Shown here piece after piece: positions 1 through 8,980 of a DNA stretch of 64,000 nucleotides; within the stretch, counting starts at the first letter, position 1, and each line of letters starts with the position of its first letter. Origin of the DNA: Bacillota bacterium (GTDB taxonomy: Bacteria; Bacillota; SHA-98; UBA4971); the NCBI GenBank assembly GCA_012516125.1, contig JAAYXB010000033.1:1-64000 (forward strand), read 5' to 3'. The notes under the pieces were generated by a model that ran no database searches, had not been told where the DNA came from, and saw only the letters and a list, made by a program, of their open reading frames with translations. A program made the position numbers and the translations under genes.

Positions 1-420
1 GGCGTCAGCGAGGGGGCGGGGGACGGCGGGGGCGGGCGGGTCCTTGCCCGCGAGGGCTTCGGTGGTGGGTTGGCTGGAAGGGATGCGGGGAGCGGAAGTG
101 GTGCGCATGACAGGGACATGCCCGGTGCTGGCTTGCGTGACACTGACGCCCCAGTGGGGAGCTTGCACGGTGGCCAGACGCGGGGCGGTAGCGCGCACTA
201 TCTGGAATACACCATAGTTGCCACGAATGGGAACTTGCTCTTGCCGTGCATATTCGAGACCGTTCAGGCAAGAGGGGCGAGGATCGCTTCAGTCTCGCTG
301 AAGAGACCCACTCTCGATGACGTGTATCTCGCGTACACGGGCCGCGCGCTGCGAGACGAGCACGGGAGCAGGGAGGATGCCCGGAGGTTCATGATGGCGA
401 TGAGGAGGGTGCGTAGATGA
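1..420 (+). CDS. ABC transporter ATP-binding protein, C-terminal part (truncated by window edge)
   Basis: Frame ending at 420 carries the ABC-2 ATPase C-terminal pattern 'ARIASVSLKRPTLDDVYLAYTGRALRDE', followed directly by an ABC-2 permease ORF. Confidence 0.55.
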   Translation, partial: GVSEGAGDGGGGRVLAREGFGGGLAGRDAGSGSGAHDRDMPGAGLRDTDAPVGSLHGGQTRGGSAHYLEYTIVATNGNLLLPCIFETVQARGARIASVSLKRPTLDDVYLAYTGRALRDEHGSREDARRFMMAMRRVRR

Positions 421-1334
421 GTTGCCACGGCGAGATCCACGGTGGCGAGACCAACACCGGTGCCGAGACCGGCACAAAGGGGTATGGAGGCGCTGGCGCC
501 GCTCGTGCGAGCGGGTTGAGACGCCAGCACCACCAGCACCACCCGAGTCTGCTGATGCTGCGGTTATCCGACGTTTACTGGGTTTGCTGGCGGGAGATCA
601 AGCGCTTCGTAGGCCAGAAGGTCCGCATCCTCATGACGGTCGTCCAGCCGCTCATCTGGTTGCTGTTCGTCGGGAATACCATGTCCGGGCTGACGAGCAA
701 TCCATTTGCCGCGCGTATTCTTGGCGTCAACAACTACCTTGCTTTCATGACCCCGGGGATAATGATCATGACCGCCCTGTTCGGGGGCATCTTTGGAGGC
801 ATGAGCATAGTTTGGGACCGGCGGCTGGGCCTTCTCAACAAGATGCTTGCCGCTCCCATTTCGCGTGCGGCGATCCCGCTTGGCAAGATGCTGGCCGCTG
901 GGCTGCAAAGCATGTTGCAGGTCACGATCATCACGGCGATAGCCATGATCCTCGGAGTAAGGTTCGCGTGTGGCGTGCCCGGGTTCCTTCTGATACTGGT
1001 GATAGTCTTCCTCTTCAGTTGCGGGCTGTCAGGAATCTCGCTCTCGTTTGCCGCTGTCATCAAGTCGCACGAGACTCTGATGGCGACAGTCAATTTCCTG
1101 ACTATGCCGATGATGTTTACGAGCAACGCGATGTTTCCGACTGAAGCCATGCCGACATGGCTCCGCACCATCGCGCGCTGGAACCCACTGTCATACGCGG
1201 TGGGCCCGATTCGCACTCTGACCACGCGCGGCCTGGTCTGGGGCCAAGTCGTCCCCGGCCTCGTGGCGATGTTCGCCTTCGCGCTGGCGATGTCGGCGAT
1301 CGCGGCAAGGCAGTTCGAGAGGTCTACAGGTTGA
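417..1334 (+). CDS. ABC-2 type transporter permease
   Basis: 305 aa ORF with several hydrophobic segments and ABC-2 membrane motif region 'NPLSYAVGPIRTL'; overlaps the upstream ATPase ORF. Confidence 0.85.
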   Translation: MSCHGEIHGGETNTGAETGTKGYGGAGAARASGLRRQHHQHHPSLLMLRLSDVYWVCWREIKRFVGQKVRILMTVVQPLIWLLFVGNTMSGLTSNPFAARILGVNNYLAFMTPGIMIMTALFGGIFGGMSIVWDRRLGLLNKMLAAPISRAAIPLGKMLAAGLQSMLQVTIITAIAMILGVRFACGVPGFLLILVIVFLFSCGLSGISLSFAAVIKSHETLMATVNFLTMPMMFTSNAMFPTEAMPTWLRTIARWNPLSYAVGPIRTLTTRGLVWGQVVPGLVAMFAFALAMSAIAARQFERSTG

Positions 1335-1502
1335 CAGCCGGTTTCAGCGTTTGGCTGGCAGCGTCTGGCTAGCGATACGAGGGCTCTGAAGAAGTTCGCT
1401 TTTCCGAGGGGTTTAACAGCGGCAGAGGCGACAGTGAGCAGGACCACACAAAAGTCCTGCTCACTGTATAAATGCTTGTTTAATCAATTTCGCTCAAAAA
1501 GT

Positions 1503-1559
1503 TGGTGCCGAAGCCGGGATTTGAACCCGGACGGCCGCAATGGCCACTAGACCCTGAAT
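1503..1559 (-). repeat. att remnant: duplicated 3' end of tRNA-Leu (distal boundary of element A)
   Basis: 57-nt direct repeat of 10229-10285 (3 mismatches) covering T-arm, variable arm and part of the anticodon arm of tRNA-Leu. Confidence 0.85.
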
Positions 1560-1720
1560 TTCGCCGAGGCTTTCCTGCTGCGTCCTACCACCTCCATTGT
1601 GTCCTGTCTAGTAGGCGTCTAGCAGGCAAAATGAACTCCCCGACTCCTGGGGAGTTCTATCTTTTCCTGTCCTCTTCCATCCTCTCCGAGGCGTCTTCGT
1701 TCCCAAGGTCGTTCCCCAGG

Positions 1721-2941
1721 CTATGGGCACGAACCCACCAGACTTTCACTATACTTACGGAGGCCCGATAGCTTCGGGTTACGCTTCCGGAAAGACGCCT
1801 GACTCTCTGCGATTCTGCAGGCGGTGCTGCACCACTTGCGGTTAGGCCGCGTGGGGATGAAGAGCTTCCCGCAATTGCGCCGTGCGCACCGCCTGAACGT
1901 TCTGCCTTGCATAAGGTCCAGGAAGGTGAGCAGATAAACCCATCCCAGAAGGGAATTGCACTGCCACCCGAACAGCCACGCCTTCTTCTCGGCGTCGTAA
2001 ATCGGCCTCGGGTGCGCGCACTCCTGGAGCCACCCAGAGAGGTGTAGTTCTGCTTCTCTGACCGCGTGTTGAGGGTCGCGAAGCACCTCTTCGTCCTCAG
2101 CGACGAAACCGGCCTCAACAAGCCTAGCGCGCATCGCCGCCGGTATGTCGTCGCCTTTCGCCACTAGCAAGAAAGCGTATAGGAGCTGGTACTTCTCGGC
2201 GGCAAGCCTGAACAGCTCGACAGGCTCACAGAACGAGTGCATATACAATCCCTTGTTGCTCTGTCGGTAAAACTCGTCCCAGATATACCAACCTGAGTGC
2301 TCTTCCCTACCCTCCCAGTCTCTTGGTCCCGCCTTATGACTCGCGAAGAGTCCTGCGCCTGCCTTATACCTGTGGACCCTCCACAAGCCGAGGAGACCCC
2401 ACTTATTCACGAAGCGCAGGACGGCCTCTTCTTTCGACGGATCCAGGTTCACAAGTGCCACGTGTGGGGCGTAATCCTGTTCCGCACTGTCGCGCCCCTT
2501 AGGTTGCTTCGCAGGCGCGTTGGCGCGCCATTCCGTTAGCACGTCGTACCACTCAGGTTTCCGATAGGTTCCATCGGCGTTCAACTCAGGGACCGCCACA
2601 ATACACCGAACGGGAATCTCCGAGACCTCCGGTGGAGCCTCGCGAATCTCATACTTGCACCGCCACCAGTACGTGCCCCACGTGAACGCGGGTTCTGCGT
2701 CGCGCGATACGGTTTCTGGGCCTTTGCGTTCGTCCTCGTCCAACCGATCATCCTCTGCTGCTTCCAGCAAATCTTGGTTTCGTGCCATTCGAGCCGCGAG
2801 CTTGACGCAGTTCTCCACGTCCTTGGTGCTGCCATACTGACGGGTTTCTAGGTGGTGCACAATAGCTTCGCGCACCCATTTCCGAGGTAACGCGGACGCC
2901 TGCTTCCAGACCGCGTTCATAAACTCCTCCTGCGCACTCAT
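1721..2941 (-). CDS. hypothetical protein with C-terminal zinc-finger motif (CGNR-like)
   Basis: 406 aa ORF; C-terminal 'CARRNCGKLFIPTRPNRKWCSTACR' resembles CGNR zinc fingers. Confidence 0.55.
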   Translation of the reverse strand: MSAQEEFMNAVWKQASALPRKWVREAIVHHLETRQYGSTKDVENCVKLAARMARNQDLLEAAEDDRLDEDERKGPETVSRDAEPAFTWGTYWWRCKYEIREAPPEVSEIPVRCIVAVPELNADGTYRKPEWYDVLTEWRANAPAKQPKGRDSAEQDYAPHVALVNLDPSKEEAVLRFVNKWGLLGLWRVHRYKAGAGLFASHKAGPRDWEGREEHSGWYIWDEFYRQSNKGLYMHSFCEPVELFRLAAEKYQLLYAFLLVAKGDDIPAAMRARLVEAGFVAEDEEVLRDPQHAVREAELHLSGWLQECAHPRPIYDAEKKAWLFGWQCNSLLGWVYLLTFLDLMQGRTFRRCARRNCGKLFIPTRPNRKWCSTACRIAESQASFRKRNPKLSGLRKYSESLVGSCP

Positions 2942-3290
2942 GGCACGGATTCCCTCCCCGTTGTTAGACCCTCCACGCGTGTTGGCATAATCGTTTTGTA
3001 AGCAGTTTGCGGTTACTCACAGTCTATGCCAAAATCGTCCTTGAGTCAAGAATCAGTTACCCGCCCGGATGTGCGAGACGAAAGCTGTCGAGCTTCCCCG
3101 GGCCCATTGGGAGGTATTTGCTTTGGGTCATCCAGATCGGACTTTGAAGCGCCTCAGGCGTCGTGAACGGCATCGAGAGCCATCGCTTCCGACCAGGACG
3201 ATTTCGCACCGCGACCTGACGCCATGGAATGCCGTGGAAATCCTGGCGGGGCGACGGCGGCAGAGAGATATTCGATTGAACTAAGGGGGG

Positions 3291-3521
3291 GTGAGTCTTG
3301 TGCTGTACCTACGTCAGGAGCGCCAGCGTCGAGGCTGGTCGTTGACCCAGCTTACTGTCAAAACGGGGATTGATAGCGCGGCGCTGAGCAAGATCGAGCG
3401 GGGCGTATGGCCCTGCGGCCCGGAGTGGCGGCGCAGGATTTCCGAAGCATTCGACATGCCCGAGGACGCGCTTTTCCAGGAGGTGCCGAGCCGTGGAGAA
3501 GAACGACCTGGCAACGCTTGA
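3291..3521 (+). CDS. XRE-family HTH protein
   Basis: 'LRQERQRRGWSLTQLTVKTGIDSAALSKIERGVW' helix-turn-helix. Confidence 0.65.
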   Translation: MSLVLYLRQERQRRGWSLTQLTVKTGIDSAALSKIERGVWPCGPEWRRRISEAFDMPEDALFQEVPSRGEERPGNA

Positions 3522-3711
3522 GCCCGGGCAGCTTCCAGCGGTTCTCAAGGTGCGCGAGGTCGCGGCCTACTTGCGCATGCCGCTGTCGCGCTGCTACGCG
3601 CTAATTCAGGCAGGTCAGATACCTTGCCTCCGATTCGGGCGCAGTGTCAGGGTGCCGCGGCAAGTTCTCGTGGACCTACTTACGAGAGTAACCGAACGCG
3701 GCGAGCAGTGA
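3493..3711 (+). CDS. excisionase-type HTH (MerR/HTH_17) protein
   Basis: 'VLKVREVAAYLRMPLSRCYALIQAGQIPCLRFGRSVRVPRQVL'. Confidence 0.65.
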   Translation: MEKNDLATLEPGQLPAVLKVREVAAYLRMPLSRCYALIQAGQIPCLRFGRSVRVPRQVLVDLLTRVTERGEQ

Positions 3712-3747
3712 AACGACCCGGGCGGAAGCCGGGCGGGAGGTGGTGAT

Positions 3748-4296
3748 ATGTCCCTTAACATTGTATCATGCGAGCGGCCCGTCGAGAAGTTCCTGGCACG
3801 GCTGGAGCGCGTCCGCGAGACAGGCCCAGGTCGCTGGATCGCGTGCTGTCCTTCACACGAGGACCGCTCGCCTTCTCTGTCAATCCGCGAGAGCGATGAC
3901 GGGCGAGTGCTGCTTCATTGTCACGCAGGTTGTGCGCCGGAGGCCGTGCTAGCGGCCCTGGGGTTGTCGTGGACAGAGCTGTTCCCTGCCGCAGGGCGAA
4001 GGCGAAGCAGGCACCTGACCCCTGTGGAGCGCAAGGCGGCTGCCCGTGCTCAGGCTGAGGCGGAGCTTCGCCGACGCCTCGACGCCGCGTGCGAGGCGCT
4101 ACACCGGCGGCTCTGCGTTTACGTTCGGGCGATTCGTCTCGCGCTGGACGGCGCGGACCTGGCAACGTACGAGAGGCTGGCGGGTTGGGTCCACACCCTA
4201 CCTTACCTGGAATATCTCCTGGATAGCCTGGAGGCAGCAGACTTGGAAGCACGGCTCTGGGCGGCGAGGGAGGCGAGAAGATGGCTGCTGACTTAA
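3748..4296 (+). CDS. CHC2-type zinc-finger primase-like protein
   Basis: 'CCPSHEDRSPSLSIRESDDGRVLLHCHAGCAPEAVLAALGL' matches the primase zinc-finger pattern. Confidence 0.7.
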   Translation: MSLNIVSCERPVEKFLARLERVRETGPGRWIACCPSHEDRSPSLSIRESDDGRVLLHCHAGCAPEAVLAALGLSWTELFPAAGRRRSRHLTPVERKAAARAQAEAELRRRLDAACEALHRRLCVYVRAIRLALDGADLATYERLAGWVHTLPYLEYLLDSLEAADLEARLWAAREARRWLLT

Positions 4297-5669
4297 TCAA
4301 GCTAGTTGCAGAAGAACTACGGCAACCTGGCGGGGCCGCGCTGGCTGAGGCGCTAGGCGTGGAGGCAGCACTGGAGGACGACCCTCAAGAGGATGATACA
4401 CCCATCGTTGCCGTCCCGTGGCCTGACCCTCCTGCTCCCGAGGCATTTCACGGCCTTGCAGGCGACATTGTGCGCGCCATCGAGCCGCACACCGAGGCGG
4501 ACCCTGTGGCACTGCTCGTGCAGTTTGTTGTTGCCTTCGGTAACGCTGCGGGGCGAGGTCCGCACTTTGTCGCCGAAGCCGACCGTCACGGCCTGAACCT
4601 CTTCGCCTGCCTCGTGGGCGCGACGGCGAAGGGCCGCAAGGGTACGTCCTGGGGACATATCCGGCGACTCTTGGAGGCCGTTGACCCGGCGTGGGCTAAA
4701 GACCACGTCGCAAGCGGCTTATCTTCCGGCGAGGGGCTTATCTGGGCGGTCCGGGACCCTATTGAGCGGCGCGAGCCGGTCAAGGAGAAAGGGCGCACAA
4801 CGGCATATGAAACCGTTCTCGTGGACGCGGGGGTGGAGGACAAGCGCCTTCTCGTGCTCGAAAGCGAATTCGCTTCCGTGCTCCGCATTCTCCAGCGTGA
4901 GGGCAACACGCTGTCAGCCATCATCCGCAACGCCTGGGACTCGGGCAACCTGCGGAGCTTGACGAAGAACTCTCCTGCGGTTGCCAGCGGGGCGCATATT
5001 TCCATCATCGGACACGTGACCAAGGGCGAACTTCTGCGCTATCTGGAAAGCACGGAGGCCGCGAACGGGTTCGCAAACCGCTTCCTTTGGGTGTGCGTGC
5101 GCCGCTCGAAATGCCTCCCGGAGGGCGGCAACATCGGTGAAGTAAACTTCGCCCCGCTCGTGGCTCGTCTCGCGGAGGCCCTGGAGCTTGCGAAGCACGC
5201 GGGGGAGCTAAAGCGTGATGAGGGGGCGCGCGCGGTATGGCACGCGGTGTATCCCGAGCTGTCCGAGGGAAAGCCTGGTCTCCTCGGGGCTGTCCTTGCC
5301 CGTGCCGAAGCACAAGTAATGCGCCTAGCTTGCATCTACGCGTTGCTGGACCTGTCGCAGGTGGTGCGCCCAGAACACTTGCTGGCGGCGCTGGCACTGT
5401 GGGAGTACGTCGAGGCGTCCGCGAGGTTCATCTTCGGCGACGCCTTGGGCGACCCGGTAGCAGACACAATTCTCAACGCGCTGAAGAAGGCACCAGACGG
5501 GCTGACGCGGACCGAGATCAGCAACCTGTTCGACAGGCATGAATCGAGCAAGAGTATCACACGCGCACTCACGGACCTTCTCGCCGCCGGGCTGGTGGAG
5601 CGCGAGACCGTGCCGCCTGAAGGAGACCGCAAGAAGCCGGTCGAGGTGTGGCGGGCGGTTCGGCAGTGA
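4281..5669 (+). CDS. DUF3987-like / replication protein
   Basis: 462 aa ORF overlapping the primase-like gene; 'VQFVVAFGNAAGRGPHF...LNLFACLVGATAKGRKGTSWGHI' resembles the ATPase-like domain of integrative-element replication proteins. Confidence 0.65.
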   Translation: MAADLIKLVAEELRQPGGAALAEALGVEAALEDDPQEDDTPIVAVPWPDPPAPEAFHGLAGDIVRAIEPHTEADPVALLVQFVVAFGNAAGRGPHFVAEADRHGLNLFACLVGATAKGRKGTSWGHIRRLLEAVDPAWAKDHVASGLSSGEGLIWAVRDPIERREPVKEKGRTTAYETVLVDAGVEDKRLLVLESEFASVLRILQREGNTLSAIIRNAWDSGNLRSLTKNSPAVASGAHISIIGHVTKGELLRYLESTEAANGFANRFLWVCVRRSKCLPEGGNIGEVNFAPLVARLAEALELAKHAGELKRDEGARAVWHAVYPELSEGKPGLLGAVLARAEAQVMRLACIYALLDLSQVVRPEHLLAALALWEYVEASARFIFGDALGDPVADTILNALKKAPDGLTRTEISNLFDRHESSKSITRALTDLLAAGLVERETVPPEGDRKKPVEVWRAVRQ

Positions 5670-5687
5670 CGTGGGCACAGGGACATG

Positions 5688-5935
5688 CGAAATTAGCGAA
5701 TTTGCGAATTTAATCCGGGAAATGGCGTATACACTGGGGTTTTGTCATGAAGAGGCTTGCGAATTTGCTGCGAACTTATTGCGAATTTAATCCTCCCCCG
5801 AAGCCTCTGGGGTTGGGCGACGGATTAAATTCGCAACGTTTCGCGATTAAATTCGCAGGCACTTAGAACCCTCAAAGCCTTGTCACACAAGGGCAAGCGG
5901 GTTGCTGGCCGATTAAGTTCGCTAAATTCGCATCC
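5688..5935. repeat. AT-rich iteron cluster (GCGAATTTAATCC family), candidate replication origin of element A
   Basis: Copies of GCGAATTTAATCC or its complement at 5704, 5781, 5822, 5843, 5910 and 5923, plus partial GCGAA(A/T) copies at 5688, 5696, 5759 and 5770. Confidence 0.7.
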
Positions 5936-5966
5936 CTAGATACTTTCGAGGAGGCATCGGAGAGGC

Positions 5967-6398
5967 ATGGGTCGGTATATGGACATAGCCCGGCAGGCGA
6001 AGCGCCACGAAGTACAGCCTCGGGTTCCGGCGGGCGACTCCCCGGCGCGCGTGGAAGCCCCTTCGAGGAGACTTGCTCCCGAAGCGCGGGAGGCGACTCA
6101 CGAGCACAAGGCCGCGCTTCTCGAACTCCTGCGACCCTACTCGCCTCCCGTGCTTCCGGGACCTGACCCGCTCGACTACCGGCGCGACCCGCTCACGGGA
6201 GCATGGCTCCACGACCCCGGTTGGTGGCGCGGTCCCGCTCAGGTGCGCGAGATTCACGAGGCTCGTGCTCCCTGTTCTCGCTGTGGCGGGACGCGCTTCT
6301 GGGTGACGCTGTGCCATAGCGAAATATGCGCCACCTGCTACCCTCCCAGGCCGGGAGACAGGGTCCTCGGGTGGCTCGTGGGAGAGGAGGTGCATTAA
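5967..6398 (+). CDS. hypothetical zinc-ribbon protein
   Basis: CxxC pairs 'CSRCGGTRFW...CHSEICATCYPP'. Confidence 0.5.
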   Translation: MGRYMDIARQAKRHEVQPRVPAGDSPARVEAPSRRLAPEAREATHEHKAALLELLRPYSPPVLPGPDPLDYRRDPLTGAWLHDPGWWRGPAQVREIHEARAPCSRCGGTRFWVTLCHSEICATCYPPRPGDRVLGWLVGEEVH

Positions 6399-6400
6399 CT

Positions 6401-6607
6401 GTGCGAGAGCAACTAGCTGACGCCTGTCCGCGCTGCCTCGCAGTGAGCTATCCCTACGCCTGGCGCGAGGACCGAGGGAGCATCCTCGCGCTGTATCGCT
6501 GCCGGACCTGTGGCCGTCAATGGCGTTGCTGGTGGAATCCTGCGTGTCTGGAGGTGAATGCGCATGATAGAGATTCGCCTACCGAAGTGCAGGCTGTTTC
6601 TCACTGA
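6401..6607 (+). CDS. small zinc-ribbon protein
   Basis: 'CPRCLAVSYPYAWREDRGSILALYRCRTCGRQWRCWW'. Confidence 0.45.
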   Translation: MREQLADACPRCLAVSYPYAWREDRGSILALYRCRTCGRQWRCWWNPACLEVNAHDRDSPTEVQAVSH

Positions 6608-6802
6608 GGAGGAGGTTGAACACCTGCTCAAGCATGACCCTGAGCTGTGGGAGGCGGCCTTAAAGCGCGGCAAGGCCATCATGCGCGCGCGGCAACGTAA
6701 CGCGCGGCAAGGGAAGGAGGGTGAGAAGCATGGATAAGGTTCTCGACGCGCTGTTCCTGGTGACTCTAGGTTGGATAGGCGTATGCCTGTGGCTCATCTG
6801 CT

Positions 6803-6838
6803 GGCGCGGACCCCGAACGCGGTGACGCGCCTTTTTTA
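6803..6838 (+). terminator. rho-independent terminator
   Basis: GGCGCG-N17-CGCGCC followed by TTTTTT. Confidence 0.6.
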
Positions 6839-6882
6839 TGGGTGTGCAACTGTGTAACTTCGCGATGGGAGGATGAGCAAGC

Positions 6883-7122
6883 ATGAAGAAGATCGTCTTG
6901 GCCATTAAGGATAACAACTGTGCGAGTAATGACGCGTGCGCCCTTTGCGGAAGGAGGACCGAGCCTTCGTGTGGCCCTGAACTCTTCCTCGATGGCACGT
7001 GGTCGCTGGTCTGCCATGAGTGCGGCGAGAAGCACGCTCCCGGCCTTGTGAAGCTACTGGCGCTGGCCCGTGACGCGGAAGAGTATTTCCAGGCGCAGTG
7101 GGGCGGGCACTCACTAGACTAA
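6883..7122 (+). CDS. small zinc-finger-like hypothetical protein
   Basis: 'CALCGRRTEPSCGPELFLDGTWSLVCHECGEKH'. Confidence 0.5.
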   Translation: MKKIVLAIKDNNCASNDACALCGRRTEPSCGPELFLDGTWSLVCHECGEKHAPGLVKLLALARDAEEYFQAQWGGHSLD

Positions 7123-7196
7123 GTATCAGGCGAGGCCGTCAGAACGCTTGCCGCGCAAAGGGTTGCTGTCCCTTGGGAACGGCGTGGGAACGAAAC

Positions 7197-7226
7197 GAGC
7201 GCCCCGACACGTGAGGCGCTTTTCTG
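7197..7226 (+). terminator. rho-independent terminator
   Basis: AGCGCC...GGCGCT hairpin followed by TTTCTG. Confidence 0.5.
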
Positions 7227-7329
7227 TTGCTGTCGTGTTGTTGGGTGCTGCGACGCGGTGTAGTTGTGTAACCCGGCTCTTTTTTTATGCGTGCGACCTT
7301 GTGCATTTCCGAGGAGAGGAGGCGAGAGC

Positions 7330-7545
7330 ATGACTCTTACGCCGGAGGAGCGCGAGACTATCCTTCGGTTCGACGATTCAGGCGACGCCTGCGAGGTGTG
7401 GACCGCCTCTCCCACGGTTGCCGCGAGGCTGAGGCGCGCCGGTCTTGCTGTCACCCAGGAGCCTGGCGGGTGGCGCGCTACGTGCGCGAAGCAGGCTGTC
7501 CGGATCAAGGCCGGTCGGTACTCCTGCTATGTTGGCGGCAGGTAG
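7330..7545 (+). CDS. small hypothetical protein
   Basis: ORF preceded by a gaggagaggagg-type RBS; start MTLTPEERETILRF. Confidence 0.45.
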   Translation: MTLTPEERETILRFDDSGDACEVWTASPTVAARLRRAGLAVTQEPGGWRATCAKQAVRIKAGRYSCYVGGR

Positions 7546-7693
7546 CGGGTGAAGGTGGCGCGTCAGAATGCGTTCCATGCCTCCGAAACGGTCAACTGTT
7601 GACGTTTTCGAGGGGGTGAGCGCGCGCGGAGGTATTGCACCGTGGCCGTCCTGAGCGGACCTGTTACGAGCCTGTTCTCGGGGAGGTGAAAGC

Positions 7694-7927
7694 ATGAACA
7701 ACTACTGGCAGACTGAAACGCCTGTCGTGGCGACAAGCGCAAAGAACGTGCTGCGCTGGTTCCCGAAGGCCGGGAGGTTGCAGGTGTCCTTACCCGACTG
7801 GACCGGCGGCAACGGCAAGACGAACCCCGGCAAGACCGTCACGCTGAACGTGGAGGCCTTGCGCGAGAGTGAGGACGTGGAGGCCGCGAGGCGCATATTC
7901 CGGGAGATCCTCGAAAGCCTGGAGTGA
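7694..7927 (+). CDS. small hypothetical protein
   Basis: 77 aa ORF preceded by a purine-rich RBS (ggggaggtg). Confidence 0.45.
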   Translation: MNNYWQTETPVVATSAKNVLRWFPKAGRLQVSLPDWTGGNGKTNPGKTVTLNVEALRESEDVEAARRIFREILESLE

Positions 7928-8207
7928 CCGAAGAAAGCGAGGGAAAAGCGGCCTTACCCATTTTCGCGCCATTTTCATGGCCGAGCCGTTTTCCCTCCGT
8001 TTCTCCGGTGCGTTGTTTCCGCGTTGTTCTCGCGCTCAGGACGGCCTAGGAGCCGCGCTTCTCCCCACGGCAGGGGTTAGACTACCCACGGCGCAAGAGA
8101 GGCACCTTCTAGACCGTCCTGCGCGCCTTTTTTATGGTGTCCAACTGTCCACCTGCGCGCCTCTTTTCAGGTGTCGCTTTTTGTAGAATCGCCTGCTAGA
8201 GGGAGGG

Positions 8208-8489
8208 TTGCTCGTGCCATACAAGGACCGCGAGGAGTACAACGCCTACATGCGCGCATACCGGCAACGGCGCGCGCGTAAACCTGAGCATAAACCGGAG
8301 GAGCCTGCGCCTGAGCTGGTGGCGAAGGCCGACCCAGAGCACCTGCGACGCCTGGCGCAGGCCGTGGGGATGGCCGTGGCGACGCCGAGGGGACGAGGAA
8401 CCCTCCTTCACGTGTCGCAGGACCACGCTACAGTGGCCGTCGCAGGCGCGGCCGTCGTGTTCCCTTCGGCGCAGGTGGGGTTGTGGTAG
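8208..8489 (+). CDS. small basic hypothetical protein
   Basis: ORF 'YKDREEYNAYMRAYRQRRARKPEHKP' preceded by gagggagg. Confidence 0.4.
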   Translation: MLVPYKDREEYNAYMRAYRQRRARKPEHKPEEPAPELVAKADPEHLRRLAQAVGMAVATPRGRGTLLHVSQDHATVAVAGAAVVFPSAQVGLW

Positions 8490-8615
8490 CGGAGTGGGGA
8501 ACGGACCCCGTTTTCGGACCGTTTTTCGGGTGCGTTGCCCCTCTCCGTTGTTCCAGCGTAGGACCTATTGACATGCCATGCTAAGGCATGTATAGTCATG
8601 TTGGAGGTGGTAGTT

Positions 8616-8807
8616 ATGGACGAGCGGCAGGAATGGCCGGAGGTAATGACCGTTGCGGAGGCGGCGCGCTACTTGCGACTGGATCATAGAACTGTCCGCA
8701 AGCTCATCAATGAGGGCACGATTCGGGCTGCCCGCGCGGGTTGGGTGTGGCGCGTTGCCAAGAGCGAACTAGACCGATTCCTGAGAGGAGGCACTTCTGA
8801 CGAATGA
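8616..8807 (+). CDS. excisionase / HTH_17 DNA-binding protein
   Basis: 'MTVAEAARYLRLDHRTVRKLINEGTIRAARAGWVWRVAKSELDRFL'. Confidence 0.75.
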   Translation: MDERQEWPEVMTVAEAARYLRLDHRTVRKLINEGTIRAARAGWVWRVAKSELDRFLRGGTSDE

Positions 8808-8980
8808 GCAAGATCGAGTTCGTGACCAACGAGAACTACAACCCTGCCGACCCGGATGCTATCATCGTGGTGCTCTACACACACGGGCGCGAGATCGTCG
8901 TAAGGCGCAGGGACCTGGAGGAACCCCAAGCGGCCCCGCGCAAGGCACTTCCGCTTGTGCCGGAGGGTGGCCAGAAATGA
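8804..8980 (+). CDS. small hypothetical protein between excisionase and integrase
   Basis: 58 aa ORF (MSKIEFVTNENYNPADPDAIIVV...) overlapping both neighbours by a few nt. Confidence 0.45.
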   Translation: MSKIEFVTNENYNPADPDAIIVVLYTHGREIVVRRRDLEEPQAAPRKALPLVPEGGQK

